From: Patiria pectinifera
Lineage: Eukaryota; Echinodermata; Asteroidea; Valvatida; Asterinidae
Assembly: GCA_029964075.1 (NCBI GenBank)
Contig: CM057135.1
Location: forward strand, 25,652,866 to 25,716,865
DNA: 64,000 nt
Reading direction: 5' to 3'
Shown: positions 1-13,000 of the stretch, in pieces
How the letters are laid out: each line of letters starts with the position of its first letter
Position numbering within the stretch: position 1 is the stretch's first letter
Made by a program: the position numbers and the translations under genes
Notes under the pieces: model-generated
What the model saw: only the letters and a program-made list of their open reading frames with translations
Database searches by the model: none
What the model was told of the DNA's origin: nothing

Positions 1-191
1 AACCCAAATGTCGGGACTATTGTTTAATTGAAGTTCTACATGTAGCACTTTCCAAATCTAGGACATAAAAGCCCAATTCATAAGCTTTCTTTTAGTACAA
101 GAATTGTTCAAATCAATCATGAGCTTTTCAAGTTACGGAATTTTAAACACAACCACCGTTTTAAAGTTCTGTCCACGGATCACAAAAAAAG
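1..191 (+). repeat. Dispersed repeat with ATGTCGGGAC motif, copy 1 (cut by the window edge)
   Basis: The same sequence recurs at 28400-28593 (plus) and 37960-38174 (minus), and partly reversed at 590-720. Complete ends start CAGGGTGAGTAAAAA or CAGGGTGAGTCAAAAA, so it is probably a non-autonomous DNA transposon. The superfamily was not determined. Confidence 0.6.
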
Positions 192-206
192 GTGTGAGTT
201 CTTATA

Positions 207-571
207 GGCCAAAAAAAAAGTTTCCGGTTTCTGGTATGCGCGCGCGTCGCCGTAGCCATGCGCGTCGGCAAAATGAAAAAGTTTTTTTTTCAATGAAAGA
301 TGATGTCTCAAACCGCCAAACTCACTGGTTTGACTGGAATCCTGCTGCTGCACAATTTTAACGTGTTTTTAGATGGGGTTATGATCGAGAATAAGCTTTA
401 TGTGGCCTCTCTGGGCTCCCATATATTTGCACTAAGTTTAGTCGGGCACCATTTGCAGTCATCAGCCGACATTTGAAGCAAAAAAATCAGGTAAAAAAAA
501 AAAAAGCCGCGTCGCCGCACCACTTTTTGGGCAAGCTCCATACCAGAAACCAGAGACTTTTTTTTTTGGCC
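207..571. mobile_element. Harbinger-like MITE copy 1
   Basis: Inverted ends start GGCCAAAAAAAAAGT with CGGTTTCTGGTATG and the reverse CCAGAAACCAGAGAC. Flanking triplets are ATA and TTA, one mismatch from the 3-base TWA duplication typical of PIF/Harbinger. It is inserted in the dispersed repeat that flanks it on both sides. Confidence 0.55.
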
Positions 572-734
572 TTAGCTAAACGAAAACAAATTCACACACA
601 TCCCTTTGTGACTTGTTTTCGTTTTGCTGAAAGAACACTGAACTTTTTTGTGATCCGTCGAAAGAACCTTAACACGGTGGTTGTGTTTAAAATTCTTATT
701 TTAAACATTTTTTCCCAAACATCCTTGTACTTTA

Positions 735-965
735 TCATATTCTCAATTGTTTCGAGGATGGGCGGGGGGGGGGGACATTTGCCCACCCTATCCACATTGG
801 CACTCCTGCGGACGCCCATGTTGTTAAATGTGCATTAAAATAACAGGAATATGACTTCGCACCTCGCTCCCCCCCTTCTTTTTGTGTGTGTGTGGCTTTT
901 TCGGGGGGGGGGGGGTGTGGGGCAGGCCAAGCACCCCCCTTGCCCCATTCTGGCGACGCCCATGG
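735..965. repeat. G-rich MITE remnants
   Basis: Two G-run segments end in GGCGACGCCCATG-like or GGACGCCCATG-like sequence, related to the complete element at 57516-57794. A close relative of 755-860 is at 52740-52850. Confidence 0.45.
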
Positions 966-1046
966 CATCGGGTGTATGTAGTGACGGACGCTTAATGGCA
1001 TACACACAAGTCACTGCTTGCATTCAACTTGCAAACCATAACATAC

Positions 1047-4000
1047 CTCCACAGCTTCACGCAGAGTCTCTCCGCGGAGCGAAAACTTATCGTCGGTCGG
1101 CAAAATACGTCTCTTGACGAAGGCAATGTTCGCTGCCTTCTCCACCGACGAATGAGCCTGCAGTGTAAAGAGGCACAATTTTCACATTCTGTTTACGTGG
1201 GCGTGTCGAAGCGGTAGTAGGGTTGCCTTTATATTATCTGATAAGCCTACTAAATAGCGTTGTAGTTTTTTAACGTATTTTGATAACGAATCTACTCCGA
1301 TTTTTACGTTCAGTTCAAACTTAAATAACATATTTACCTTTTTTATTAGATTTCTCAAAGCCTATTACCAACATCATTATACATAATACCATTATTGTAC
1401 CTTCAACCTAATTGGGGGATGCTTTGAAGCTTACGTTTCAGGTGGAGAGAGGCAATTGTAGTAAAGTATACTACCCAAGAACATAAACACAATGATCCCG
1501 GTTAGGGTTCACCCATGAATCGGACACCATAACACTGGACCTCACCGATGTACGCTAACTTCCCTATACTTCAACTTGCCAAAGTCTCTCATAAAAGTCC
1601 CATGATCGTAAGCACAAGTGTGTAGTCGAGGTACTACTGATGGATCGAAAGTACATCACAGGTTCGGTCATAAATGATAAATCACGTGTCAATCCACTGC
1701 TACAAGTAACAACATGATGAACAATAAAGAAGGAATGCCTCTGTCACAATCCTATATTAAAAGATCCTACACTGTCTGTCTGTTTGTCTTGTGTCTGTCT
1801 GATGTCTGTGTGTCACGTTTGTTTCTTGTAAAAGGCCCAGTGTGCGGGAGCCAGTGTATCCTTAAATGTTATATGTTCTGCTTTCGCTGTCCTCTGAAGT
1901 CACCGTTTGCACGTGAAAACAATGATTTATTTGGGGGTTTTTGTGTGGCAAACTCGTTCCTTTGAGACTCTGAGTAATTAAATATTACAAAATCTTATCT
2001 CTATGAAAACACTCCAAAACGAAGGCTTATCGCTATTACGCAAAACATAACGTTGATGATGACAAAATGTGGCCAAATTGGTTCACGAAAGTTTACCACG
2101 CCCACTTGGGGTCAACATGCATATTGAGGTCAACCAACTTTACGACCCCACCAAGCTAGCGGGGTGCCGCGCGAAGCGCGGCATCCCGCTATAGTAATTA
2201 TTTGATGGTTGACATGGGACTGGATGACTTGAGATCGAATTGTGAGTGTCTTGCGATGATCACAAGTCGGCCCTAGGTGTACCTCGACTTCAACACCGAT
2301 AGGGGCCCACGCATGCTTCCACTTAAGTAGTCACCCAGCGGTAAAAAGGCCCTAAACCACCTCTGGATTTCAACAGGAAATCGAGAGGAGGAGCTGTTTG
2401 GTAAGCTCGTATTGAACATGTACGTACCTCTTCCGAGAAATAAGCCACCAGCTTGGACAGCAGGATGCAGTCATCTTCTCCTGGGTGGGTCTCCTTCAAG
2501 GCAGTGATGGTTTTGGTTCTGGCCGCAAACATACACACAAGGGTGCACTCGCTGGAGGAGCCCTAGCATAAACGTAGAACGCCGTTGTGATGTTGTTAAA
2601 TATTTTTGGGAACATAATAGGCCTAGTTCGGAAACTACGTAATGCCGAAGCCGACTTCAGGGTCCGAGAACTCCAGCTGTGCTACGATCCGAGCAAGATT
2701 AGAATCGAACGAAACAAACATCGAATTTGGACTACCTAACACCTCTGCACAATTGGTGGGGTCCGCTCATAAGTCCGACGCCTCATAGGTCCGACACCTA
2801 AAGTCCGAAATTTCAGACTTATGAGGCGTCGGACTTATGACGCGTTGGACTTATTAGGCATAAATTCCGCCTCATAGCTCCGACGCCTCATAAGTCCGAA
2901 ACAGCATTTGTCCAATATGAGGCGTCGGACCTATGAGGCGGAATTTATGCCTCATAAGTCCAACGCGTCATAAGTCCGACGCCTCATAAGTCCGAAATTT
3001 CGGACTTATGAGGCGTCGGACTTATGAGGCGTCGGACTTATGATACGGCCCCCAATTGGTGCCGTTGGGTACTTTTGCTATGATGAGGTTTGCATATCTT
3101 TACCATTTTGAGCTCAAAATATGGTACCGTTGCAAAAACCTCACTGTGAGTGAAAACACATAGGCCTAGACTTTAACATTTGACAAATTAATATACTTTC
3201 CACAAACTCAGCAAAACCTTAGTCCATTACCGATTTTGTCTCTCCATCTGCATACATGATTACCCATCTGGAATTGTATTAGAGTTCTGATGTTTCAGAA
3301 TTCAATCCTCGACATTGGTAACTTCACGTTAATTCACGGCGCCAGCAATAATGCCAACCTCCGTTCCCGCCCTCTCCTGAGCCAAATCGTCTTACCAGAT
3401 GTTGCGCCGCATTCGGATACTTAAAGATATAAGAATATGTTTGGTATATGCGTTCCACATGGAGATGTCCGGAGGCGGTTCAATATAGTTTCTTGACCAT
3501 TTTCGATATTTCCTTTGCCTTGCCGGTGATCTCTATAGTGGTATTCATTTAAGAAAGGCGCATGAAATTTTGATGTTAGTGCACCCAAGCAGAGTTGTAA
3601 CGAGTCACTGATTTTTGTGACTCGAGTCGAGTCGAGTCATTTTAAAGAAGTGACTCGAGTCGAGTCGAGTCATTAGGTCAACAAGGTCGAGTCGAGTCGA
3701 GTCGAGTCACAGAGTGTGGTCGAGTCGAGTCGAGTCGAGTCAAGTATTTAGCTCGAGTCAATTCGAGTCACAAATATTTGAACACTATATAATAAATTAC
3801 AATAAAAAGCAACACACACAAGAGAGAAATACAAGGCACCAGTCTATTACGAAAATCCAAAGACATAAAGTATGCTGTATGGTACCCAACCAACAGTTTC
3901 CATTGCATCACAGATAAGAAGATGTGAAACTTCGGTCTTATAACTGGTTTGGCTTCGGGTCTAGATTTTGTTGTTCGCTGATCGCTGACAACGTTAAAAC

Positions 4001-7000
4001 CTAATTGCATTATACAAAACTGTTTCTGATTATTTAAAAGTGGGCCCGTCCGTATCCATTTGTTTTGTGAAATCGGGACATAAATTTAGCCAGCGTTCCA
4101 CCAAGAACTTCAAAATCGCCCGAAACCAATGATGAAACCACGGATTGAGAAATGCGTTTTAAGTCTGGTTCCGGGTTTAGCATTACATGCTATAGAACCA
4201 CAAGGTGGGAGTCCGCGACACGGTGTATGTTTGTTGTATCATTATGGAGGAAGGAAAACAGACGGCCGCTGTATATGAACGTACATTATTCGCGAACATT
4301 AACGTGACGTGAACAAAAACTGGCAACGCGAACGGCGCGGCGTAAGTCATTGCAAATATTTTTCGCAAATAAGTTTTGCTTTTATTTTTTGGGACTCGAG
4401 TCTTATTAGCCTTCCTCGAGTCGAGTCGAGTCATTCTGATGAGGGACTCGAGTCGAGTCGAGTCATTTGCTCGCAGTGACTCGAGTCGAGTCGAGTCATT
4501 TACCCGTCGGGACTCGAGTCGAGTCGAGTCGCCAAAAAAAGTGACTCGAGTCGGACTCGAGTCGAGTCATTGACTCGAGTCATTACAACTCTGCACCCAA
4601 GTAGGCCTACATAGCTCGATCGGACCTCGGAAGCTGCGGGCCAACGACCGTATTCGTGTTCATGGATGAGTCACGTGATTGTACCATTTCTGGAAGTAGT
4701 GTTTTGAGTAAAAAAACCCCCAGATTTTTGACCCAAGTGACCCCATGATGACCTTTGACTCCAGTTTGGTCATGTGGCATGTTGAGGCTGGGCTACTGAT
4801 ATTTTGACAAAGTTTGGTTGAAATCGGTCAAAATATCTTCACCGACACCACAAAGTAACACTCATGTACATACCAGTAAAAACTAGCAATCGGAGAAAAC
4901 GGCATCTAAAATTGAACGCCTTCTAGAACAACACTTTGCGTCAAAACTGCAGAGTATTTTCAGTTGGGTTTCTCGTTGTGGACACTTGATGTATTGATCA
5001 GTGATGTAGTTCCTTGATGCTGGGCCTTGGCCTTAAGGCTGCCTTAAGGCTGGATTTTAGGGCCTTGGCCTTGGCCTCGAGGCTTGAGGGCAAAAGCCTT
5101 GGCCTTGGCCTTGGCCTTGAGGGTTCAGGGCCTTGCAATTTTGAGTCAAGGCTCTTCAAGGCCCATAGATTTTTGCATTTTCCAGATAAATCTGTTCGAA
5201 ATTTTGCTGTTACCATTTTAATCGTATTACCATGGAGGAGGGAAGCACCCTATAGATTTGTGTGTTGGGCACACTTCCACTTGTATAGCATCACATTTTG
5301 TTACCATTGTAGTAGATTTGATGCAACAATATTCCGTACACTTGTGGGGCTAATGAGATGATCACTTTAATTGCATATAACTATGGAATAGATCTGATTG
5401 GTTGTATATGTCTCCCTGATAAGTACTAAAGATTTGCATGTATCTGTTTTAGATAATGCTGATATTTCTGACCATGTTGGGCCAGCAAATAAAAATTTCC
5501 CAAATCAGTTTCTTGGATCCCCTCTTTGTTACACTTGGGAAAATTGTGTGTCAATATAGAAGTAAATCATTATTTTGTTTAGTTAAACCATATTGAAGAC
5601 CTGAACTTATACTTTAATAGATACAGTGCAGTCATAAAACGGTGTAGGCCTATGCGAGCATGTTGATTGCAATTAAAGAAATGTTGTTCTTCGTAACGAG
5701 CAATTCGTGATGATAAGGGTGGATCCAGGGGGGCCAAAAGGGGCCATGCCCCCCCAAAAACAAAACAACGAAACCATTTTTTTTTTAATGTGACGTCGTA
5801 ATAAAGGCAGGCAATGAACCATACACCACCATCTTTTCCTCAAAAAATATCGGTTAAAATGGTCAGAAATTGACTCAAATCGCACCACAGAGCATCTCAA
5901 ATCCAAAATTTCTTCGGGGCCCTTAAGCGAGCCCCGAAGCCCAAGCCGTAATTTTTTGACCTACTTTTTTGGGGGGGACCAAAATTTCTTTGCCCCCCCC
6001 CCACATTGTGTTCTGGATCCGCCCTTGCGTGATGATGTGTCACTCATGTGACTATAATTAGTTCTATATCAGTGGTCATTTCATAAAACAGGGCCTTGGC
6101 CTTGGCCTTGGCCTTGAGGGTTAAGCCTTGGCCTTGGCCTCGAGGCTTGAGGGTCAAAGCCTTGGCCTTGGCCTTGGCCTTGAGGGTCAAAGCCTTGGCC
6201 TTGAGGGTCAAAGCCTTTGCTCCAACACTGGTATTGATGTCATTAAATTTGCTGTTTTTGACCAGTTTGTGTATTAAAACAACAAGAAATAAGAGAAAAA
6301 TGATGAGTGCTAGTTCGTGAAACCAAAAAAAGCTGCGAAACTGTAAATTTTCGTTTTCACGAGGTAGCACGCTTCAATGTATTACAACACTAGAAGAGTG
6401 TTACTTCGTGGAAACGGAGGTCAGCGTGCGCGCGCTCAAACAAGAAGAGTGTTACTTCGTGAAAACGTTTTTGCTCGCATTTGAGAAGAGTGCGCGCCAT
6501 GCATTACAATGGTAAATGGAACTTGAGTGTTACTTCGTAAAAACGAAAATTGTCACTTTCGCGCAAAAGTTGCCATGGTAATTAGCGTAATTATTAAATT
6601 AAAGCTTTGAAACTTTGTGCAATGGTAGGCCTTGATGAATAATGTTTAAACATGTAAAAAACTGAAAACCGAAAAAAATATGGTTTAACACGTGGAGTGT
6701 TACTTCGTGGTGTCGGTGAAAATATGTAGGAGCAATAGACAATGTAACTAACTAACTAACTAACTAACTAACGGAGAGACATGACGATTTGTTGAGCTGC
6801 TACCCACAGCTAAAACCAGTTATGAATGCGCCGGAAATATCGAAACACCAAAGGTGCATTGGCAAAGAAAAGTGCACTTAATATCATGAGTGGTGTTTAT
6901 ATTACGATTTCAGTAAGGATCCAGGCGCTTTAAACATACCCATGCTCACCGGGCCCATAATACATTCCTTAGACCATTTCTACCAAATGCCGTAATTTTG

Positions 7001-10000
7001 GTATGCAAGCTCGTTGCTGGCATGTTGTCTCCAGATCGCTTATTCAAACACAACCATCGCTACCCCCACAGGTACTGTGGAGAGACGCCTTAATAAAGGT
7101 AAAGTGTCTTGCCCATGGACACACCTGCCGCAACCCTACAGGCTGCTTCAAATCCCCAATCTGTTGAATTACCAATTAGGTTCACCTAAAGTTTAATCAA
7201 CACATGCACACCTCAGATGGTTGGACTTATATATGACTCCGCATTCACATGCTTACCTGGATGACCCCTCCCCCTGTACCCCCCTCGGTGTACGGCAGCA
7301 GTTCCTTGGGAAGACCCATCATGCGTCCCACCCAGTCAATCATAACCGTCTCCAACTCCGTCATTACGGGACTTGCGATCTACAAAGGGGGATTTAAATC
7401 ACATCAAAATAATAAGAGGTCCTCCAGATAACATTTCCATTCTGCCAAATTTAAGAGGCCGACAGTGGGTAGAGCCGTTGAAAATTGACTTTTAACCCTC
7501 ACCACCCCAACTCCATCAGAATCCCCCCCACCATTTTGGTGGATTTTGGGGAGCTTGGTCCAGATCGAAGGCCTGGCATGACTAACTATTGATGGAGTAT
7601 GGTGGACTTAATGGCCTGAAGCAGTCTGGTATTAATTTAATGAACTTTTTTTCTCATTGCTTTCATTTCTACTCGCAAGTTCCAAAAATAAAGAGTTTAC
7701 CTCGCTTTCAATTGAATAATGGCCGACTGGTGAATAAAGTCCAGGCCCAGATTAAGTGGTTCGTAGGCCCTAGGCACCAGTCATGTGGTTGCGAAGGCAA
7801 AGCGTCAGTCGTTGTCGAGGAAGCTAATCCGATTACGTCCTAAGAGGCTGTAACACAGCATTGAAATTCGCGAGCCCCCAAAACATGGCCTCTTGAACGT
7901 TGCGTTTCTCAGAAAATATGCTCGGTATGATTGAGATGTTACATTCTAATTGAAGAAGAAATTCTAAACTTCATGTCAGTGAAAAAAAATCGCCGTCATC
8001 GATGCCGAAACGTCAATACTGGTTACTGTCAAAGCTGACCTTCAGGTCTGGAAGAAATCGTTCGAAAACTTCCCCAAATGTGTGTTGTTATCCCAATTTA
8101 TAGGAATTCATCCCAATTGTTATTTCACGAGTAGTTGAACACTTCAATTATCTAAGTATATTCCGAATATCAGCTTAATTTGTTGTTGCAGACGCTAATG
8201 TTACAGCTTGAATCATCTCCATGGAAAATTTCGAAGAGGATCTAAACAATTATTTGCCCGACCCAACCCATGTGCATTGGCTTACCGATTTCGGCTACGG
8301 CTTACCGATTTCGGCCAAGCAACACAATAACGTATGGTAGATTAGCATATTTATTAGCGTCACTCGCCCTGACATGGCGTGGGTCTCGGTAACGACCAAT
8401 GGAAGCCGGCAAAAAGGGTGATATTTGTAAATTAACAACTCGTGAAGGAGGCTTTTATCCTATTGTTTACTGCACACCGTAATGGATATGAACCTCGTTA
8501 AATTATAGAGGAAATAAATTCTGAAAGTTGCATGAAGATACGGTCTTCCAAACGGGAAAAATTTATTTTCGAAGATTTCGCCCGCCAACGTGAACATGTC
8601 TGTGCACAAGTAGTTTCATTCAATATATAGTGTTACGTAACCTTTAGAAATCGCCCTTCGCAACCATATGGCTGAGCACCATTGTTCCGTAGGCCCCACT
8701 TCGCCCTAGGCACCGGCACCAATTTCGTGTTGATGCTATCAATGTACAATAGTCAGGTGGCATATGGTCGGAATCGTGACCGACTGGTCCAAAGCACCAA
8801 ACTTGGCAGATAGATTCTTATAGCCCTAGAGAAGATATTTAGAAGGGGTGACACCTGAAATTCTTTTGGGAAGGGTGCCTTATTTGCATAAATCGTTAAT
8901 CCCTGTCGTGTAATATATTTATTCCCATATCTGGGTATATTTTTATTTTTTTATTTTTTTGAAAAGTGTATTTTGGTGATTCTACTTGCATATTCTTACT
9001 TCAATAACATTTTGTAAAACATATAAGTGACTGAATAATTAGGAGGACATAGTAAAGAACCAAAATTGCTACTATTTTACCCTAAAGTTACGCGCATTTA
9101 CCTTTTCCTCAGATATCATCAACTTGTCTCGCCAAACGTGGGTATTGATGAGCTTCAAATTCACAAAGTTACTTACTGGCATAGTTACCCTAACAAAAAT
9201 AAGTGGAAAATCAAGTGAAAATTGATAACATCTTGATGTTTAGCCCAAAAGACCAAAAAAAGGAGAGAAAATGTGGTGTCCGTAAATTGGGCTAGTACGG
9301 GAAGGGTATTAAACGTGGGGACTTGAACAAGTTCAACGAAATCCCCCTCATAAGAGATTATTGTTGTTTACAATAATTTTGTCTACGCAACGTTTTCTCA
9401 ACAATAATTTTGGGAATTTCCTTGAACTTGCTCCAGTGTTCCATGTTAGGCAACCCTTCACCTACTTGTTAGCCTAATTTATGGACACCTCGTTTTTCCC
9501 CAGTTTTTGTTTTCTGGGCTTAATATCACAATGTAATCATTGTTCACATGATTTTGCATAATGTTTTTATAGGGTAACTGTACCAGTAAGCTACTTGGTG
9601 AATTTGAAGTTCATCAATGCTGATGGTTGGCAAGACTAATAATGATGATATCTGGAGACAAGGTAAATGCGCGCAATTTTAGGGCATAATAGTAGCTATT
9701 TTTGGATCGTTACAATGTCCTCATAATTATTCAGTCACTTATATGCTTTGGAAAATGTTATTTAAGTAAAGATATGTAAGTAGAATCCTCAAAATACACT
9801 TTTCAAAAAAATAAAAATATATAAATATACCCAAATATGGGAATAAATTTATTACACGACAGGGATTAACGATTTATGCAAATTAGGCACCCTTCCCAAA
9901 AGAATTTCAGGTGTCACCCCTTCTAAATATCTTCTCTAGGTCTATAAGAATCTATCTGCCAAGTTTGGTGCTTTGGACCAGTCGGTCACGATCTTGACGA

Positions 10001-13000
10001 AAATTAGATCTAAGCCACCTGACTACAAAGCACGGTACAAATCAAGCCAGGCCAAACTGGTACAAGTCCTAGCTCTAAAAGCCTGTTGGCACCAAGGGCG
10101 TCAATCACTTCTCAAAAGTGGGGGTGGTACAGTGTATCTTGAACAGAACTAATGCGAGCGCAAAGCCTAAACGGCGTTGGGTTCGGGGCCCGCTTGATTA
10201 AGTGCCCCGAAAATTTGTTGGATTCTAGAGGCTCTGTGGTGCGATCTGAGGCAATTCTGATCAATTTATAACCATTTTTTTTTGGGGGGGAGATCATCAT
10301 TTAAACATCGTTTTCGAGTTTGGAGTCATTGAATAAGCTTTTCTGAGCTATAGAATCAAAATGTAGGATACATTTTTTTTATTCGGGAACGAAAAAAGTT
10401 GGGAGGGTGGGGGAAAGAAATGTTCCCCCTTCAGAACGACAGACTTCAAACGTAAATTGTATACATAGGGCCTGCATGTATGATTTTTATGTAAATGGGT
10501 GTGGGTAATAATCTATTACTTCGTTTTGTACGAATAAAAAGGAGTAAATGCTTCAGATTTCAAATATGCACTTGTCATTTACAAGGCTGGGTTGGGGCAA
10601 CCTTGAAATTACAAAGCAAAATAATTCTGCGCAAAAATTACTGCATTTTTTAAAGTTCATAAAGTACAAATGATACCATGATCGTATGAAAAAAAATTGG
10701 TATATGCTTTTAGGCCAAAAAAAAAAATAAGTCGGTCTCTGGTCAGCGCGCGCGTCGATTTTAAGCATGCGCGTCGATCTTTTTTTTTTCCAAAATGTTC
10801 TGCGGTAGCTCCAACAGCGCCCTCTATTTCCGCGCCTCCTCAATTTTTTTTACCAAAGAGCACCAAGGAATGGGAAATTGCACCAAGGCAAATGATCGAA
10901 AGCACCAAGGCAAATTATTGAGGCCACCAATGTACATGAGGACACCAAAAAAAGCAAAATAGTACCCACCTTGTCTGTACAATCCAAGCTGAAGAAAAAA
11001 AAAAAGGAAAAAAAAAAAAAAAGCCGCGTGGCCGCGTCAATGCCGGAACTTTGGTCTGACCAGAGACCGAATATTTTTTTTGGCCTTACTGCCACTTTTG
11101 AAGCATTTACTCGCATCTGTATGAATGAAAATTAAGCCAAACACTTTAACTAAAAACCATTTGCTAAAATCTGAAAATAATTACTTTTTACCTTTAAGCT
11201 TTTGCTACACTATAAGCGTGTCTTCGTTTCTTATGAATAAAAAGGAGTAAATGCTTCAGATTTCAAATATTTACTTGTCATATTTCAAGGTTGGGTTGGA
11301 GCTACCTTGAAAATATAAAAGCACATAATTCTGCGCATAAATTACTGCATTTAGTTATGTTAATCTCGAAAAAAAACTACAAATAATACCATACGGTAGT
11401 TCGTATGAATAAAAACTGGTAGTTGCATTACCCCCGTCTCATCATCATTATTCTCTGTGGTCCGTCATGGGGGACCTTACGATTTGTTGCAGACTGCCAC
11501 AGCTGTATGAATAAAAATTAATCAAAGGCTCTTACTAAAAACCATTTGCTCTTGAGTAAATGGCCTGCAAAATGTAAAGTTTTACACGTTTACAAGTTTG
11601 CAGAAAATAAAACTATCGTAACCAAAACGGAAAGCGGCACCGGGGGGGAGGGGGGTCACGTGCTGGAGGACAGATGCAAAAAGCGCGCCAAACGTGACGG
11701 ACGCAATGCTGTTTACGCGCACAATGCGCTGTGCATCGGCACCCATGGTCTACATGTGGATTGGGTTTTCAGTCCCTACCTGATTCCGTGGGTTTGCTAC
11801 ACTATTAGCGTTTACTTCGTTTCTTATGAATAAAAAGGAGTAAATGCTTCAGATTTGAAATATTTACTTGTCATATTTCAAGGTTGGGTTGGAGCTACCT
11901 TGAAAATATAAAAGCACATAATTCTGCGCATAAATTACTGCATTTAGTTATGTTAATCTCGAAAAAAGTACAAATAATACCATACAGTAGTTCGTATGAA
12001 TAAAAACTGGCATTTGCATTACCCCCGTCTCATCATCATTATTCTCTGTGGTCCGTCATGGGGGACCGTACGATTTGTTGCAGACTGCCACAGCTGTATG
12101 AATAAAAATTAATCAAAGGCTCTTACTAAAAACCATTTGCTCTTGAGTAAATGGCCGGCAAAATGTAAAGTTTTACACGTTTACAAGTTTGCAGAAAATA
12201 AAACTATCGTAACCAAAACGGAAAGCGGCACCGGGGGGGAGGGGGGGTCACGTGCTGGAGGACAGATGCAAAAAGCGCGCCAAACGTGACGGACGCAATG
12301 CTGTTTACGCGCACAATGCGCTGTGCATCGGCACCCATGGTCTACATGTGGATTGGGTTTTCAGTCCCTACCTGATTCCGTGGGTTTGCTACACTATAAG
12401 CGTTTACTTCGTTTCTTATGAATAAAAAGGAATAAATGCTTCAGATTTCAAATATTTACTTGTCATATTTCAAGGTTGGGTTGGAGCTACCTTGAAAATA
12501 TAAAAGCACATAATTCTGCGCATAAATTACTGCATTTAGTTATGTTAATCTCGAAAAAAGTACAAATAATACCATACGGTAGTTCGTATGAATAAAAACT
12601 GGCATTTGCATTACCCCCGTCTCATCATCATTATTCTCTGTGGTCCGTCATGGGGGACCGTACGATTTGTTGCAGACTGCCACAGCTGTATGAATAAAAA
12701 TTAATCAAAGGCTCTTACTAAAAACCATTTGCTCTTGAGTAAATGGCCTGCAAAATGTAAAGTTTTACACGTTTATAAGTTTGCAGAAAATAAAACTATC
12801 GTAACCAAAACGGAAAGCGGCACCGGGGGGGGGGGGGGGGTCACGTGCTGGAGGACAGATGCAAAACGCGCCAAACGTGACGGACGCAATGCTGTTTACG
12901 CGCACAATGCGCTGTGCATCAGCACCCATGGTCTACATGTGGATTGGGTTTTCAGTCCCTACCTGATTCCGTGGGTTTGCTACACTATTAGCGTTTACTT

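Noticed and set aside
2758-3052. CRISPR-like array of short repeats
   Set aside because: Units are contiguous and inverted with no unique spacers, the genome is eukaryotic, and the block has transposon ends and target duplication.
6044-6370. 108-codon minus-strand frame rich in [10 protein letters not shown]
   Set aside because: It is the translation of CCTTGG minisatellite within a MITE.
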